Shown piece after piece: positions 9,779 through 22,900 of a stretch of 64,000 nucleotides of DNA (its first letter is position 1; each line of letters starts with the position of its first letter). Origin of the DNA: Lepidurus packardi (lineage: Eukaryota; Arthropoda; Branchiopoda; Notostraca; Triopsidae). The notes beneath the pieces were generated by a model. That model saw only the letters and a program-made list of their open reading frames with translations. It had not been told where the DNA came from and ran no database searches. The position numbers and the translations under genes are program-made. The stretch spans positions 48,739 through 112,738 of the forward strand of contig JAKZAN010000094.1 of the NCBI GenBank assembly GCA_023053545.1, in the 5' to 3' direction.

Positions 9779-11358
9779 AGGTCTAAACTGGTTTAAACTA
9801 GTTTATTAACTGTTTTACACTGGTTTAAACTTGTTTATACTAGTTCAAACTGGTTTAAACTGGTTTACACAGGTCTAAACTGGTTTAAGCGAGTTCATAA
9901 ACTGGTTTATACCGGTGTAAACAGGTCTAAACTGGTTCTAAATGGTATAAACTGGTTAACACAGGTCTAAACTGGTTTAAACTGGTTTATACTAGTTCAA
10001 ACTGGTTTAAGCCGGTTAAAACTGGCTTAATCTGGTTTAAACTGGTCAAAACCAGATTATAAACTGGTTCATACCGGTGTAAACAGGTCTAAACTGGTTT
10101 TAACTGGTATAAACTGGTTTACAAAGGTTTAAACTGGTTTATACTAGTTCAAACTGGTTGAAATTGTTTTAACAGGTCTAAACTGGTTTAAACTAGTTTA
10201 TTAACTGTGTTACACTGGTTTAAACTTGTTTATACTAGTTCAAACTGGTTTAAACTGGTTTACACAGGTCTAAACTGGTTTAAGCTAGTTTATAAACTGG
10301 TTTATACCGGTGTAAACAGGTCTAAACATGTTCTAAATGGTATAAACTGGTTTACACAGGTCTAAACTGGTTTAAACTGGTTTATACTAGTTCAAACTGG
10401 TTTAAGCCGGTTAAAACTGGCTTAATCTGGTTTAAACTGGTCAAAACCAGATTATAAACTGGTTTATACCGGTGTAAACAGGTCTAAACTGGTTTTAACT
10501 GGTATAAACTGGTTTACAAAGGTTTAAACTGGTTTATACTAGTTCAAACTGGTTGAAATTTTTTTAACAGGTCTAAACTGGTTTAAACTAGTTTATTAAC
10601 TGTTTTACACTGGTTTAAACTTGTTTATACTAGTTCAAACTGGTTTAAACTGGTTTACACAGGTCTAAACTGGTTTAAGCGAGTTCATAAACTGGTTTAT
10701 ACCGGTGTAAACAGGTCTAAACTGGTTCTAAATGGTATAAACTGGTTAACACAGGTCTAAACTGGTTTAAACTGGTTTATACTAGTTCAAACTGGTTTAA
10801 GCCGGTTAAAACTGGCTTAATCTGGTTTAAACTGGTCAAAACCAGATTATAAACTGGTTCATACCGGTGTAAACAGGTCTAAACTGGTTTTAACTGGTAT
10901 AAACTGGTTTACAAAGGTTTAAACTGGTTTATACTAGTTCAAACTGGTTGAAATTGTTTTAACAGGTCTAAACTGGTTTAAACTAGTTTATTAACTGTGT
11001 TACACTGGTTTAAACTTGTTTATACTAGTTCAAACTGGTTTAAACTGGTTTACACAGGTCTAAACTGGTTTAAGCTAGTTTATAAACTGGTTTATACCGG
11101 TGTAAACAGGTCTAAACATGTTCTAAATGGTATAAACTGGTTTACACAGGTCTAAACTGGTTTAAACTGGTTTATACTAGTTCAAACTGGTTTAAGCCGG
11201 TTAAAACTGGCTTAATCTGGTTTAAACTGGTCAAAACCAGATTATAAACTGGTTTATACCGGTGTAAACAGGTCTAAACTGGTTTTAACTGGTATAAACT
11301 GGTTTACAAAGGTTTAAACTGGTTTATACTAGTTCAAACTGGTTGAAATTTTTTTAAC
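9779..11358. repeat. 790 bp tandem duplication inside satellite A
   Basis: The segment from about 9779 to 10568 is followed by a second copy to about 11358. Private variants repeat at exactly 790 bp: GAGTTCATAA (9891 and 10681), AACATGTTC (10325 and 11115) and AAATTGTTTT (10162 and 10952). Similarity continues to about 11391, where TGTGTTACAC replaces TGTTTTACAC. Each copy is a dimer of the 395 bp unit. End points are approximate. Confidence 0.85.
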
Positions 11359-13030
11359 AGGTCTAAACTGGTTTAAACTAGTTTATTAACTGTGTTACAC
11401 TGGTTTAAACTTGTTTATACTAGTTAAAACTGGTTTAAACTGGTTTACACAGGTCTAAACTGGTTTAAGCTAGTTTATAAACTGGTTTATACCGGTGTAA
11501 ACAGGTCTAAACTGGTTCTAAATGGTATAAACTGGTTTACACAGGTCTAAACTGGTTTAAACTGGTTTATACTAGTTCAAACTGGTTTAAGCCGGTTAAA
11601 ACTGGCTTAATCTGGTTTAAACTGGTTAAAACTAGATTATAAACTGGTTTATACCGGTGTAAACAGGTCTAAACTGGTTTTAACTGGTATAAACTAGTTC
11701 AAACTGGTTTAAATTTTTTTAACAGGTCTAAACTGGTTTAAACTAGTTTATTAACTGTGTTACACTGGTTTAAACTTGTTTATACTAGTTCAAACTGGTT
11801 TAAACTGGTTTACACAGGTCTAAACTGGTTTAAGCTAGTTTATAAACTGGTTTATACCGGTGTAAACAGGTCTAAACTGGTTCTAAATGGTATAAACTGG
11901 TTTACACAGGTCTAAACTGGTTTAAACTGGTTTATACTAGTTCAAACTGGTTTAAGCCGGTTAAAACTGGCTTAATATAGTTTAAACTGTTCAAAACCAG
12001 ATTATTAACTGATTTATACCGGTGTAAACAGGTCTAAACTGGTTTTAACTGGTATAAACTGGTTTACAAAGGTTTAAACTGGTTTATACTAGTTCAAACT
12101 GGTTGAAATTTTTTTAACAGGTCTAAACTTGTTTTAACTAGTTTATAAACTGGTTTAAAACGTTTTTAACTGGCTTAAACTGGCTTAAACTGGTTTAAAC
12201 CAGGCCTAAACAGGTCTTAACTGGTTTAAACTAGTTTATTAACTGTTTTACACTGGTTTAAACTTGTTTATACTAGTTCAAACTGGTTTAAACTGGTTTA
12301 CACAGGTCTAAACTGGTTTAAGCTAGTTTATAAACTGGTTTATACCTTTGTAAACAGGTCTAAACTGGTTCTAAATGGCATAAACTGGTTTACACAGGTC
12401 TAAACTGGTTTAAACTGGTTTATACTAGTTCAAACTGGTTTAAACTGGTCTACTCATGTCTAAACTGGTTTACTCATGTCTAAACTGGTTTAAGGTAGTT
12501 TATAGACTGATTTATACTAGTTCAAACTGGTTTAAACCGGTTAAAACTGGCTTAATCTGGTTTAAACTGGTCAAAACTAGATTATAAACTGGTTTATACC
12601 GGTGTAAACAGGTCTAAACTGGTTTTAACTGGTATAAACTGGTTTACACAGGTCTAAACTGGTTTAAACTGGTTTATACTAGTTCAAACTGGTTGAAATT
12701 TTTTTAACAAGTCTAAACTGGTTTAAACTAGTTTATTAACTGTGTTACACTGGTTTAAACTTGTTTATACTAGTTCAAACTGGTTTAAACTGGTTTACAC
12801 AGGTCTAAACTGGTTTAAGCTAGTTTATAAACTGGTTTACACCGGTGTAAACAGGTCCAAACTGGTTCTAAATGGTATAAACTGGTTTACACAGGTCTAA
12901 ACTGGTGTAAACTGGTTTGTACTAGTTCAAACTGGTTTAAACCGGTTAAAACTGGCTTAATCTGTTTTAAACTGGTCAAAACTAGATTATAAACTGGTTT
13001 ATACCGGTGTAAACAGGTCTAAACTGGTTT

Positions 13031-13100
13031 TAACTGTTAAAACCGTTTTAACTGTTTAAAACTGTTTTAACTGTCTAAACTGGTTTTAACTGTTTTCTGG
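13031..13100. repeat. Disordered patch within satellite A
   Basis: Here the regular CTGG units give way to repeated AACTGTTTTAA and AACCGTTTTAA-like units, losing one G per unit for about 70 bases before the normal pattern resumes. It looks like a locally amplified degenerate unit or a replication-slippage scar. Confidence 0.55.
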
Positions 13101-16100
13101 TTTAAACTGGTTTAAACCAGGCCTAAAAAGGTCTAAAATGGTTTAAAGTAGTTTATTAACTGTTTTACACTGGTTTAACCTGGTCTATACTAGTTCAAAC
13201 TGGTTTAAACTGGTCTGCTCATGTCTAAACTGGTTTACTCATGTCTAAACTGGTTTAACGTAGTTTATAAACTGGTTTATACTAGTTCAAACTGGTTTAA
13301 ACCGGTTAAAACTGGCTTAATCTGGTTTAAACTGGTTAAAACTAAATTATAAACTGGTTTATACCGGTGTAAACAGGTCTAAACTGGTTTTAAGTGGTAT
13401 AAACTAGTTTAAACTGGTTTAAATTTTTTTAACAGGTCTAAACTGGTTTAAACTAGTTTATTAACTGTGTTACACTGGTTTAAACTTGTTTATACTAGTT
13501 CAAACTGGTTTAAACTGGTTTACACAGGTCTAAACTGGTTTAAGCTAGTTTATAAACTGGTTTATACCGGTGTAAACAGGTATAAACTGGTTCTAAATGG
13601 TATAAACTGGTTTACACAGGTCTAAACTGGTTTAAACTGGTTTATACTAGTTCAAACTGGTTTAAGCCGGTTAAAACTGGCTTAATCTGGTTTGAACTGG
13701 TCAAAACTAGATTATAAACTGGTTTATACCGGTGTAAACAGGTCTAAACTGGTTTAAACTGGTATAAACTAGTTCAAACTGGTTTAAATTTTTTTAACAG
13801 GTCTAAACTGGTTTAAACTAGTTTTTTAACTGTGTTAAACTGGTTTAAACTTGTTTATACTAGTTCAAACTGGTTTAAACTGGTTTACACAGGTCTAAAC
13901 TGGTTTAAGCTAGTTTATAAACTGGTTTATACCGGTGTAAACAGGTCTAAACTGGTTTTAAATGGTATAAAATGGTTTACACAGGTTTAAACTGGTTAAA
14001 CTAGTTCAAACTGGTTTAAGCCGGTTAAAACTGGCTTAATCTGGTTTAAACTGGTCACAACCAGATTATAAACTGGTTTATACCGGTGTAAACAGGTCTA
14101 AACTGGTTTTAACTGGTATAAACTGGTTTACAAAGGTTTAAACTGGTTTATACTAGTTCAAACTGGTTGAAATTTTTTTAACAGGTCTAAACTTGTTTTA
14201 ACTAGTTTATAAACTGGTTTAAAACGTTTTTAACTTGCTTAAACTGGCTTAAACTGGTTTAAACCAGGCCTAAACAGGTCTTAACTGGTTTAAACTAGTT
14301 TATTAACTGTTTTACACTGGTTTAAACTTGTTTATACTAGTTCAAACTGGTTTAAACTGGTTTACACAGGTCTAAACTGGTTTAAGCTAGTACCTTTGTA
14401 AACAGGTCTAAACTGGTTCTAAATGGCATAAACTGGTTTACACCGGTCTAAACTGGTTTAAACTGGTTTATACTAGTTCAAACTGGTTTAGACTGGTCTA
14501 CTCATGTCAAAACTGGTTTACTCATGTCTAAACTGGTTTAAGGTAGTTTATAGACTGGTTTATACTAGTTCAAACTGGTTTAAACCGGTTAAAACTGGCT
14601 TAATCTGGTTTAAACTGGTCAAAACTAGATTATAAACTGGTTTATACCGGTGTAAACAGGTCTAAACTGGTTTTAACTGGTATAAACTGGTTTACACAGG
14701 TCTAAACTGGTTTAAACTGGTTGATACTAGTTCAAACTGGTTGAAATTTTTTTAACGGGTCTAAACTTGTTCAAACTAGTTTATAAACTGGTTTAAAACG
14801 TTTTTAACTGGCTTAAACTGGTTTAAACCAGGCCTAAACAGGTCTAAACTGGTTTAAACTAGTTTATTAACTGTTTTACACTGGTTTAAACTTGTTTATA
14901 CTAGTTCAAACTGGTTTAAACTGGTTTACACAGGTCTAAACTGGTTTAAGCGAGTTCATAAACTGGTTTATACCGGTGTAAACAGGTCTAAACTAGTTTA
15001 AGCTAGTTCATAAACTGGTTTATACCGGTGTAAACAGGTCTAAACTGGTTCTAAATGGTATAAACTGGTTTACACAGGTCTAAACTGGTTTATACTGGTT
15101 TATACTAGTTCAAACTGGTTTAAATTTTTTTTAACAGGTCTAAGCTTGTTTAAGCTAGTTTATAAACTGGTTTAAACCGTTTTTAACTGGCTTAAACTGG
15201 TTTAAACCAGGCCTAAAAAGGTCTAAACTGGTTTAAACTAGTTTATTAACTGTTTTACACTGGTTTAACCTGGTTTATACTAGTTCAAACTGGTTTAAAC
15301 TGGTCTAATCATGTCTAAACTGATTTACTCATGTCTAAACTGGTTTAACGTAGTTTATAAACTGGTTTATACTAGTTCAAACTGGTTTAAACCGGTTAAA
15401 ACTGGCTTAATCTGGTTTAAACTGGTTAAAACTAGATTATAAACTGGTTTATACCGGTGTAAACAGGTCTAAACTGGTTTTAACTGGTATAAACTAGTTC
15501 AAACTGGTTTAAATTTTTTTAATAGGTCTAAACTGGTTTAAACTAGTTTATTAACTGTGTTACACTGGTTTAAACTTGTTTACACAGGTCTAAACTGGTT
15601 TAAGCTAGTTTATAAACTGGTTTATACCGGTGTAAACAGGTCTAAACTGGTTCTAAATGGTATAAACTGGTTTACACAGGTCTAAACTGGTTATTTTACG
15701 TGAAATTTCTATGAAATTTCCTTGAAATTTGCTTGTAATTTTACCTGAAATTTCCTCGAAATCTTATTGAAATTACACTGAAATTTCAATGAAATTTCCT
15801 TTAAATTTGCTTTTAATTTTACCTGAAATTTCCTCGAAATCTTATTTAAATTACAATGAAATTTCATTGAAATTTCGTTGAAATATGCTTGTAATTTTAC
15901 CTCAAATTTCAATGAAATTTCCTTGAAATTTGCTTGTAATTTTACCTGAAATTTCAATGAAATTTCCTTGAAATTTGCTTGTAATTTTACCTGAAATTTC
16001 TTCGAAATCTTATTAAAATTACACTGAAATTTCATTGAAATTTCGTTGAAATATTCTTGTTATTTTACATGAAATTTCAATGAAATTTCATTGAAATTTG

Positions 16101-16914
16101 CTTGTAATTTTATCTGAAATTTCCTCGAAATCTTATTGAAATTTCCTTGAAATTTGCTTGTAATTTTACCTGAAATTTCCTCTAAATCTTATTGAAATTA
16201 CACTGAAATTTCATTGAAATTTCGTTGAAATATGCTTGTAATTTTACCTGAAATTTCAATGAAATTTCCTTGAAATTTGCTTGTAATTTTACCTGAAATT
16301 TCAATGAAATTTCCTTGAAATTTGCTTGTAATTTTACCTGAAATTTCTTCGAAATCTTATTGAAATTACACAGAAACTTCAATGAAATTTCCTTGAAATT
16401 TGCTTGTAATTTTATCTGAAATTTCCTCGAAATCTTATTGAAATTTCCTTGAAATTTGCTTGTAATTTAACCTGAAATTTCAATGAAATTTACATAAAAT
16501 TTGCTTGTAATTTTACCTGAAATTTCCTTGAAATCTTATTTAAATTACAATGAAATTTCATTGAAATTTCGTTGAAATATGCTTGTAATTTTACCTCAAA
16601 TTTCAATGAAATTTCCTTGAAATTTGCTTGTAATTTTACCTGAAATTTCAATGAAATTTCCTTGAAATTTGCTTGTAATTTTACATGAAATTTCAATGAA
16701 ATTTCCTTGAAATTTGTTTGTAATTTTACCTGAAATTTCTTCAAAATCTTATTGATATTACACTGAAATTTCAATGAAATTTCCTGGAAATTTGCTTGTA
16801 ATTTTTCCTGAAATTTCCTCGAAATCTTATTGAAATTACACTGAAATTTCATTGAAATTTCTTTGAAACATGCTTGTGATTTTACCTGAAATTTCAATGA
16901 AATTTCCTTTTAAT

Positions 16915-19900
16915 TTGCTTGTAATTTTACCTGAAATTTCCTCTAAATCTTATTGAAATTACACTGAAATTTCATTGAAATTTCGTTGAAATATGCTTGT
17001 AATTTTACCTGAAATTTCAATGAAATTTCCTTGAAATTTGCTTGTAATTTTACCTGAAATTTCCCCGAAATCTTATTGAAATTACACTGAAATTTCATTG
17101 AAATTTCGTTGAAATATGCTTGTAATTTTACCTGAAATTTCAATGAAATTTCCTTGAAATTTGCTTGTAATTTTACGTGAAATTTCCTCAAAATCTTATT
17201 GAAATTACACTGAAATTTCATTGAAATTTCGTTGAAATATGCTTGTAATTTTACCTGAAATTAATATGAAATTTCCTTGAAATTTGCTTGAAATTTTACA
17301 TGAAATTTCTATGAAATTTCCTTGAAATTTGCTTGTAATTTTACCTGAAATTTCCTCGAAATCTTATTGAAATTACACTGAAATTTCAATGAAATTTCCT
17401 TGAAATTTGCTTTTAATTTTACCTGAAATTTCCTCGAAATCTTATTTAAATTACAATGAAATTTCATTGAAATTTCGTTGAAATATGCTTGTAATTTTAC
17501 CTCAAATTTCAATTAAATTTCCTTGAAATTTGCTTGTAATTTTACCTGAAATTTCAATGAAATTTCCTTGAAATTTGCTTGTAATTTTACCTGAAATTTC
17601 TTCGAAATCTTATTAAAATTACACTGAAATTTCATTGAAATTTCGTTGAAATATTCTTGTTATTTTACATGAAATTTCAATGAAATTTCATTGAAATTTG
17701 CTTGTAATTTTATCTGAAATTTCCTCGAAATCTTATTGAAATTTCCTTGAAATTTGCTTGTAATTTAACCTGAAATTTCAATGAAATTTCCTTGAAATTT
17801 GCTTGTAATTTTACCTGAAATTTCCTCTAAATCTTATTGAAATTACACTGAAATTTCATTGAAATTTCGTTGAAATATGCTTGTAATTTTACCTGAAATT
17901 TCAATGAAATTTCCTTGAAATTTGCTTGTAATTTTACCTGAAATTTCAATGAAATTTCCTTGAAATTTGCTTGTAATTTTACCTGAAATTTCTTCGAAAT
18001 CTTATTGAAATTACACAGAAACTTCAATGAAATTTCCTTGAAATTTGCTTGTAATTTTACCTGAAATTTCCTCTAAATCTTATTGAAATTACACTGAAAT
18101 GTCATTGAAATTTCGTTGAAATATGCTTGCAATTTTACCTGAAATTTCAATGAAATTTCCTTGAAATTTGCTTGTAATTTTACCTGAAATTTCCTCGAAA
18201 TCTTATTGAAATTACACTGAAATTTCATTGAAATTTCGCTGAAATATGCTTGTTATTTTACCTGACATTTCAATGAAATTTCATTGAAATTTGCTTGTAA
18301 TTTTATCTGAAATTTCCTCGAAATCTTATTGAAATTTCCTTGAAATTTGCTTGTAATTTAACCTGAAATTTCAATGAAATTTCCTTGAAATTTGCTTGTA
18401 ATTTTACCTGAAATTTCCTTGAAATCTTATTGAAATTACACTGAAATTTCATTGAAATTTCGTTGAAATATGCTTGTAATTTTACCTCAAATTTCAATGA
18501 AATTTCCTTGAAATTTGCTTGTAATTTTACCTGAAATTTCCTCGTAATCTTATTGAAATTACACTGAAACTTCATTGAGATTTCATTGAAATATGCTTGT
18601 AATTTTACCTCAAATTTCAATGAAATGTCCTTGAAATTTTCTTGTAATTTTACCTGAAATTTCCTCGTAATCTTATTGAAATTACACTGAAATTTCCTTG
18701 AAATTTCGTTGAAATATGCTTGTAATTTTACCTGAAATTTCAATGAAATTTCCTTGAAATTTGCGTGTAATTTTACCTGAAATTTCTTCGAAATCTTATT
18801 GAAATTACACAGAAATTTCATTGAAATTTCGTTGAAATATCCTTCTAATTTTATCTGAAATTTCAATGAAATTTCCTTGAAATTTGCTTGTAATTTTACC
18901 TGAAATTTCCTCGTAATCTTATTGAAATTACACTGAAACTTCAATGAAATTTCCTTGAAATTTGTTTGTAATTTTATCTGAAATTTCCTCGAAATCTTAT
19001 TGAAATTACACTGAAATTTCATTGAAATTTCGTTGAAATATGCTTGTAATTTTACCTGAAATTTCAATGAAATTTCCTTGAAATTTGTTTGTAATTTTAC
19101 CTGAAATTTCTTCAAAATCTTATTGAAATTACACTGAAATTTCAATAAAATTTCCTTGAAATTTGCTTGTAATTTTACCTGAAATTTCCTCGAAATCTTA
19201 TTTAAATTACAATGAAATTTCATTGAAATTTCGTTTAAATATGCTTGTAATTTTACCTCAAATTTCAATGAAATTTCCTTGAAATTTGCTTGTAATTTTA
19301 CCTGAAATTTCCTCGTAATCTTATTGAAATTACACTGAAATTTCATTGAGATTTCGTTGAAATATGCTTGTAATTTTACCTCAAATTTCAATGAAATGTC
19401 CTTGAAATTTGCATGTAATTTTACCTGAAATTTCCTCGTAATCTTATTGAAATTACACTGAAATTTCATTGAAATTTCGTTGAAATATGCTTGTAATTTT
19501 ACCTGAAATTTCAACGAAATTTCCTTGAAATTTGCTTGTAATTTTACCTGAAATTTCCTCGAAATCTTATTGAAATTACACTGAAATTTCATTGAAATTT
19601 CGTTGAAATATGCTTGTAATATTACCTGAAATTTCAATAAAATTTCCTTGAAATTTGCTTGTAATTTTACCTGAAATTTCCTCTAAATCTTATTGAAATT
19701 ACACTGAAATTTCATTGAAATTTCGTTGAAATATGCTTGTAATTTTACCTGAAATTTCAATGAAATTTCCTTGAAATTTGCTTGTAATTTTACCTGAAAT
19801 TTCCTCAAAATCTTATTGAAATTACACTGAAATTTCATTGAAATTTCGTTGAAATATGCTTGTAATTTTACCTGAAATTAATATGAAATTTCCTTGAAAT

Positions 19901-22900
19901 TTGCTTGTAATTTTACATGAAATTTCTATGAAATTTCCTTGAAATTTGCTTGTAATTTTACTTGAAATTTCCTCGAAATCTTATTGAAATTACACTGAAA
20001 TTTAATTGAAATTTCGTTGAAATATGCTTGTAATTTTACCGGAAATTTCAATGAAATTTCCTTGAAATTTGCTTGTAATTTTACCTGAAATTTCTTCGAA
20101 ATCTTATTGAAATTACACTGAAACTTCAATGAAATTTAATTGAAATTTGCTTTTGATTTTATCTGAAATTTCCTCGAAATCTTATTGAAATTACACTGAA
20201 ATTTCATTGAAATTTCGTTGAAATATGCTTGTAATTTTACCTGAAATTTCAATGAAATTTCAATATAAATTTACTTGTAATTTTATCTTAAATTTCCTCG
20301 AAATCTTATGTAAATTACACTGAAATTTCATTGAAATTTCGTTGAAATATGCTTGTAATTTTAACTGAAATTTCAATGAAATTTCTTTGAAATTTGCTTG
20401 TAATTTTACCTGAAATTTCATTGAAATTTCGTTGAAATATGCTTGTAATTTTACCTGAAATTTCAAAGAAATTTCCTTGAAATTTGCTTGTAATTTTACC
20501 TGAAATTTCCTCGAAATCTTATTGAAATTTCACTGAAATTTCATTGAAATTTCGTTGAAATTTGCTTGTAATTTTACCTGAAATTTCCCAGAAATCTTAT
20601 TGAAATTACACTGAAATTTCATTGAAATTTCGTTGAAATATGTTTGTAATTTTACCTGAAATTAATATGAAATTTCCTTGAAATTTGCTTGTAATTTTAC
20701 ATGAAATTTCTATGAAATTTCCTTGAAATTTGCTTGTAATTTTACCTGAAATTTCCTCGAAATCTTATTGAAATTACACTGAAATTTCATTGAAATTTCG
20801 TTGAAACATGCTTGTAATTTTACCTGAAATTTCAATGAAATTTACATAAAATTTGCTTGTAATTTTACCTGAAATTTCCTCGAAATCTTATTGAAATTAC
20901 ACTGAAAATTCAATGAAATTTAATTGAAATTTGCTTTTAATTTTACCTGAAATTTCCTCAAAATCTTATTTAAATTACAATTAAATTTCATTGAAATTTC
21001 GTTGAAATATGCTTGTAATTTTACCTCAAATTTCAATGAAATTTCCTTGAAATTTGCTTGTAATTTTATTTGAAATTTCAATGAAATTTCCTTGAAATTT
21101 GCTTGTAAGTTTACCTGAAATTTTCTCGAAATCTTATTGAAACTACACTGAAATTTCATTGAAATTTCGTTGAAATATGCTTGTAATTTTACCTGAAATT
21201 TCAATGAAATTTCCTTGAAATTTGCTTGTAATTTTACCTGAAATTTCCTCTAAATCTTATTGAAATTACACTGAAATTTCATTGAAATTTCGTTGAAATA
21301 TGCTTGTAATTTTACCTGAAATTTCAATGAAATTTCCTTGAAATTTGCTTGTAATTTTACCTGAAATTTCCCCGAAATCTTATTGAAATTACACTGAAAT
21401 TTCATTGAAATTTCGTTGAAATATGCTTGTAATTTTACCTGAAATTTCAATGAAATTTCCTTGAAATTTGCTTGTAATTTTACGTGAAATTTCCTCAAAA
21501 TCTTATTGAAATTACACTGAAATTTCATTGAAATTTCGTTGAAATATGCTTGTAATTTTACCTGAAATTAATATGAAATTTCCTTGAAATTTGCTTGAAA
21601 TTTTACATGAAATTTCTATGAAATTTCCTTGAAATTTGCTTGTAATTTTACCTGAAATTTCCTCGAAATCTTATTGAAATTACACTGAAATTTCAATGAA
21701 ATTTCCTTGAAATTTGCTTTTAATTTTACCTGAAATTTCCTCGAAATCTTATTTAAATTACAATGAAATTTCATTGAAATTTCGTTGAAATATGCTTGTA
21801 ATTTTACCTCAAATTTCAATTAAATTTCCTTGAAATTTGCTTGTAATTTTACCTGAAATTTCAATGAAATTTCCTTGAAATTTGCTTGTAATTTTACCTG
21901 AAATTTCTTCGAAATCTTATTAAAATTACACTGAAATTTCATTGAAATTTCGTTGAAATATTCTTGTTATTTTACATGAAATTTCAATGAAATTTCATTG
22001 AAATTTGCTTGTAATTTTATCTGAAATTTCCTCGAAATCTTATTGAAATTTCCTTGAAATTTGCTTGTAATTTAACCTGAAATTTCAATGAAATTTCCTT
22101 GAAATTTGCTTGTAATTTTACCTGAAATTTCCTCTAAATCTTATTGAAATTACACTGAAATTTCATTGAAATTTCGTTGAAATATGCTTGTAATTTTACC
22201 TGAAATTTCAATGAAATTTCCTTGAAATTTGCTTGTAATTTTACCTGAAATTTCAATGAAATTTCCTTGAAATTTGCTTGTAATTTTACCTGAAATTTCT
22301 TCGAAATCTTATTGAAATTACACAGAAACTTCAATGAAATTTCCTTGAAATTTGCTTGTAATTTTACCTGAAATTTCCTCTAAATCTTATTGAAATTACA
22401 CTGAAATGTCATTGAAATTTCGTTGAAATATGCTTGCAATTTTACCTGAAATTTCAATGAAATTTCCTTGAAATTTGCTTGTAATTTTGCCTGAAATTTC
22501 CTCGAAATCTTATTGAAATTACACTGAAATTTCATTGAAATTTCGCTGAAATATGCTTGTTATTTTACCTGACATTTCAATGAAATTTCATTGAAATTTG
22601 CTTGTAATTTTATCTGAAATTTCCTCGAAATCTTATTGAAATTTCCTTGAAATTTGCTTGTAATTTAACCTGAAATTTCAATGAAATTTCCTTGAAATTT
22701 GCTTGTAATTTTACCTGAAATTTCCTTGAAATCTTATTGAAATTACACTGAAATTTCATTGAAATTTCGTTGAAATATGCTTGTAATTTTACCTCAAATT
22801 TCAATGAAATTTCCTTGAAATTTGCTTGTAATTTTACCTGAAATTTCCTCGTAATCTTATTGAAATTACACTGAAACTTCATTGAGATTTCATTGAAATA

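Larger units (their letters stand above)
6860..15692. repeat. Satellite A, right block
   Basis: This continues the 10 bp unit array in the same orientation as the left block. Variant units recur in a fixed order, giving a higher-order period near 395 bp. The landmark AAGCCGGTTAA places GCCGG at 10011, 10406, 10801, 11196 and 11591, spaced exactly 395, and then at 11956 (365). Other landmarks include the CATGTC-containing units (near 7870, 9010, 12440, 13210, 15310) and TTTTTTTAACAGG. No gene, RNA gene or non-satellite insert is visible across these 8.8 kb. Confidence 0.97.

Noticed and set aside
1-15692. CRISPR-like short regular repeats in satellite A
   Set aside because: There are no unique spacers between repeats. 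Units are contiguous and degenerate, and the context is eukaryotic.
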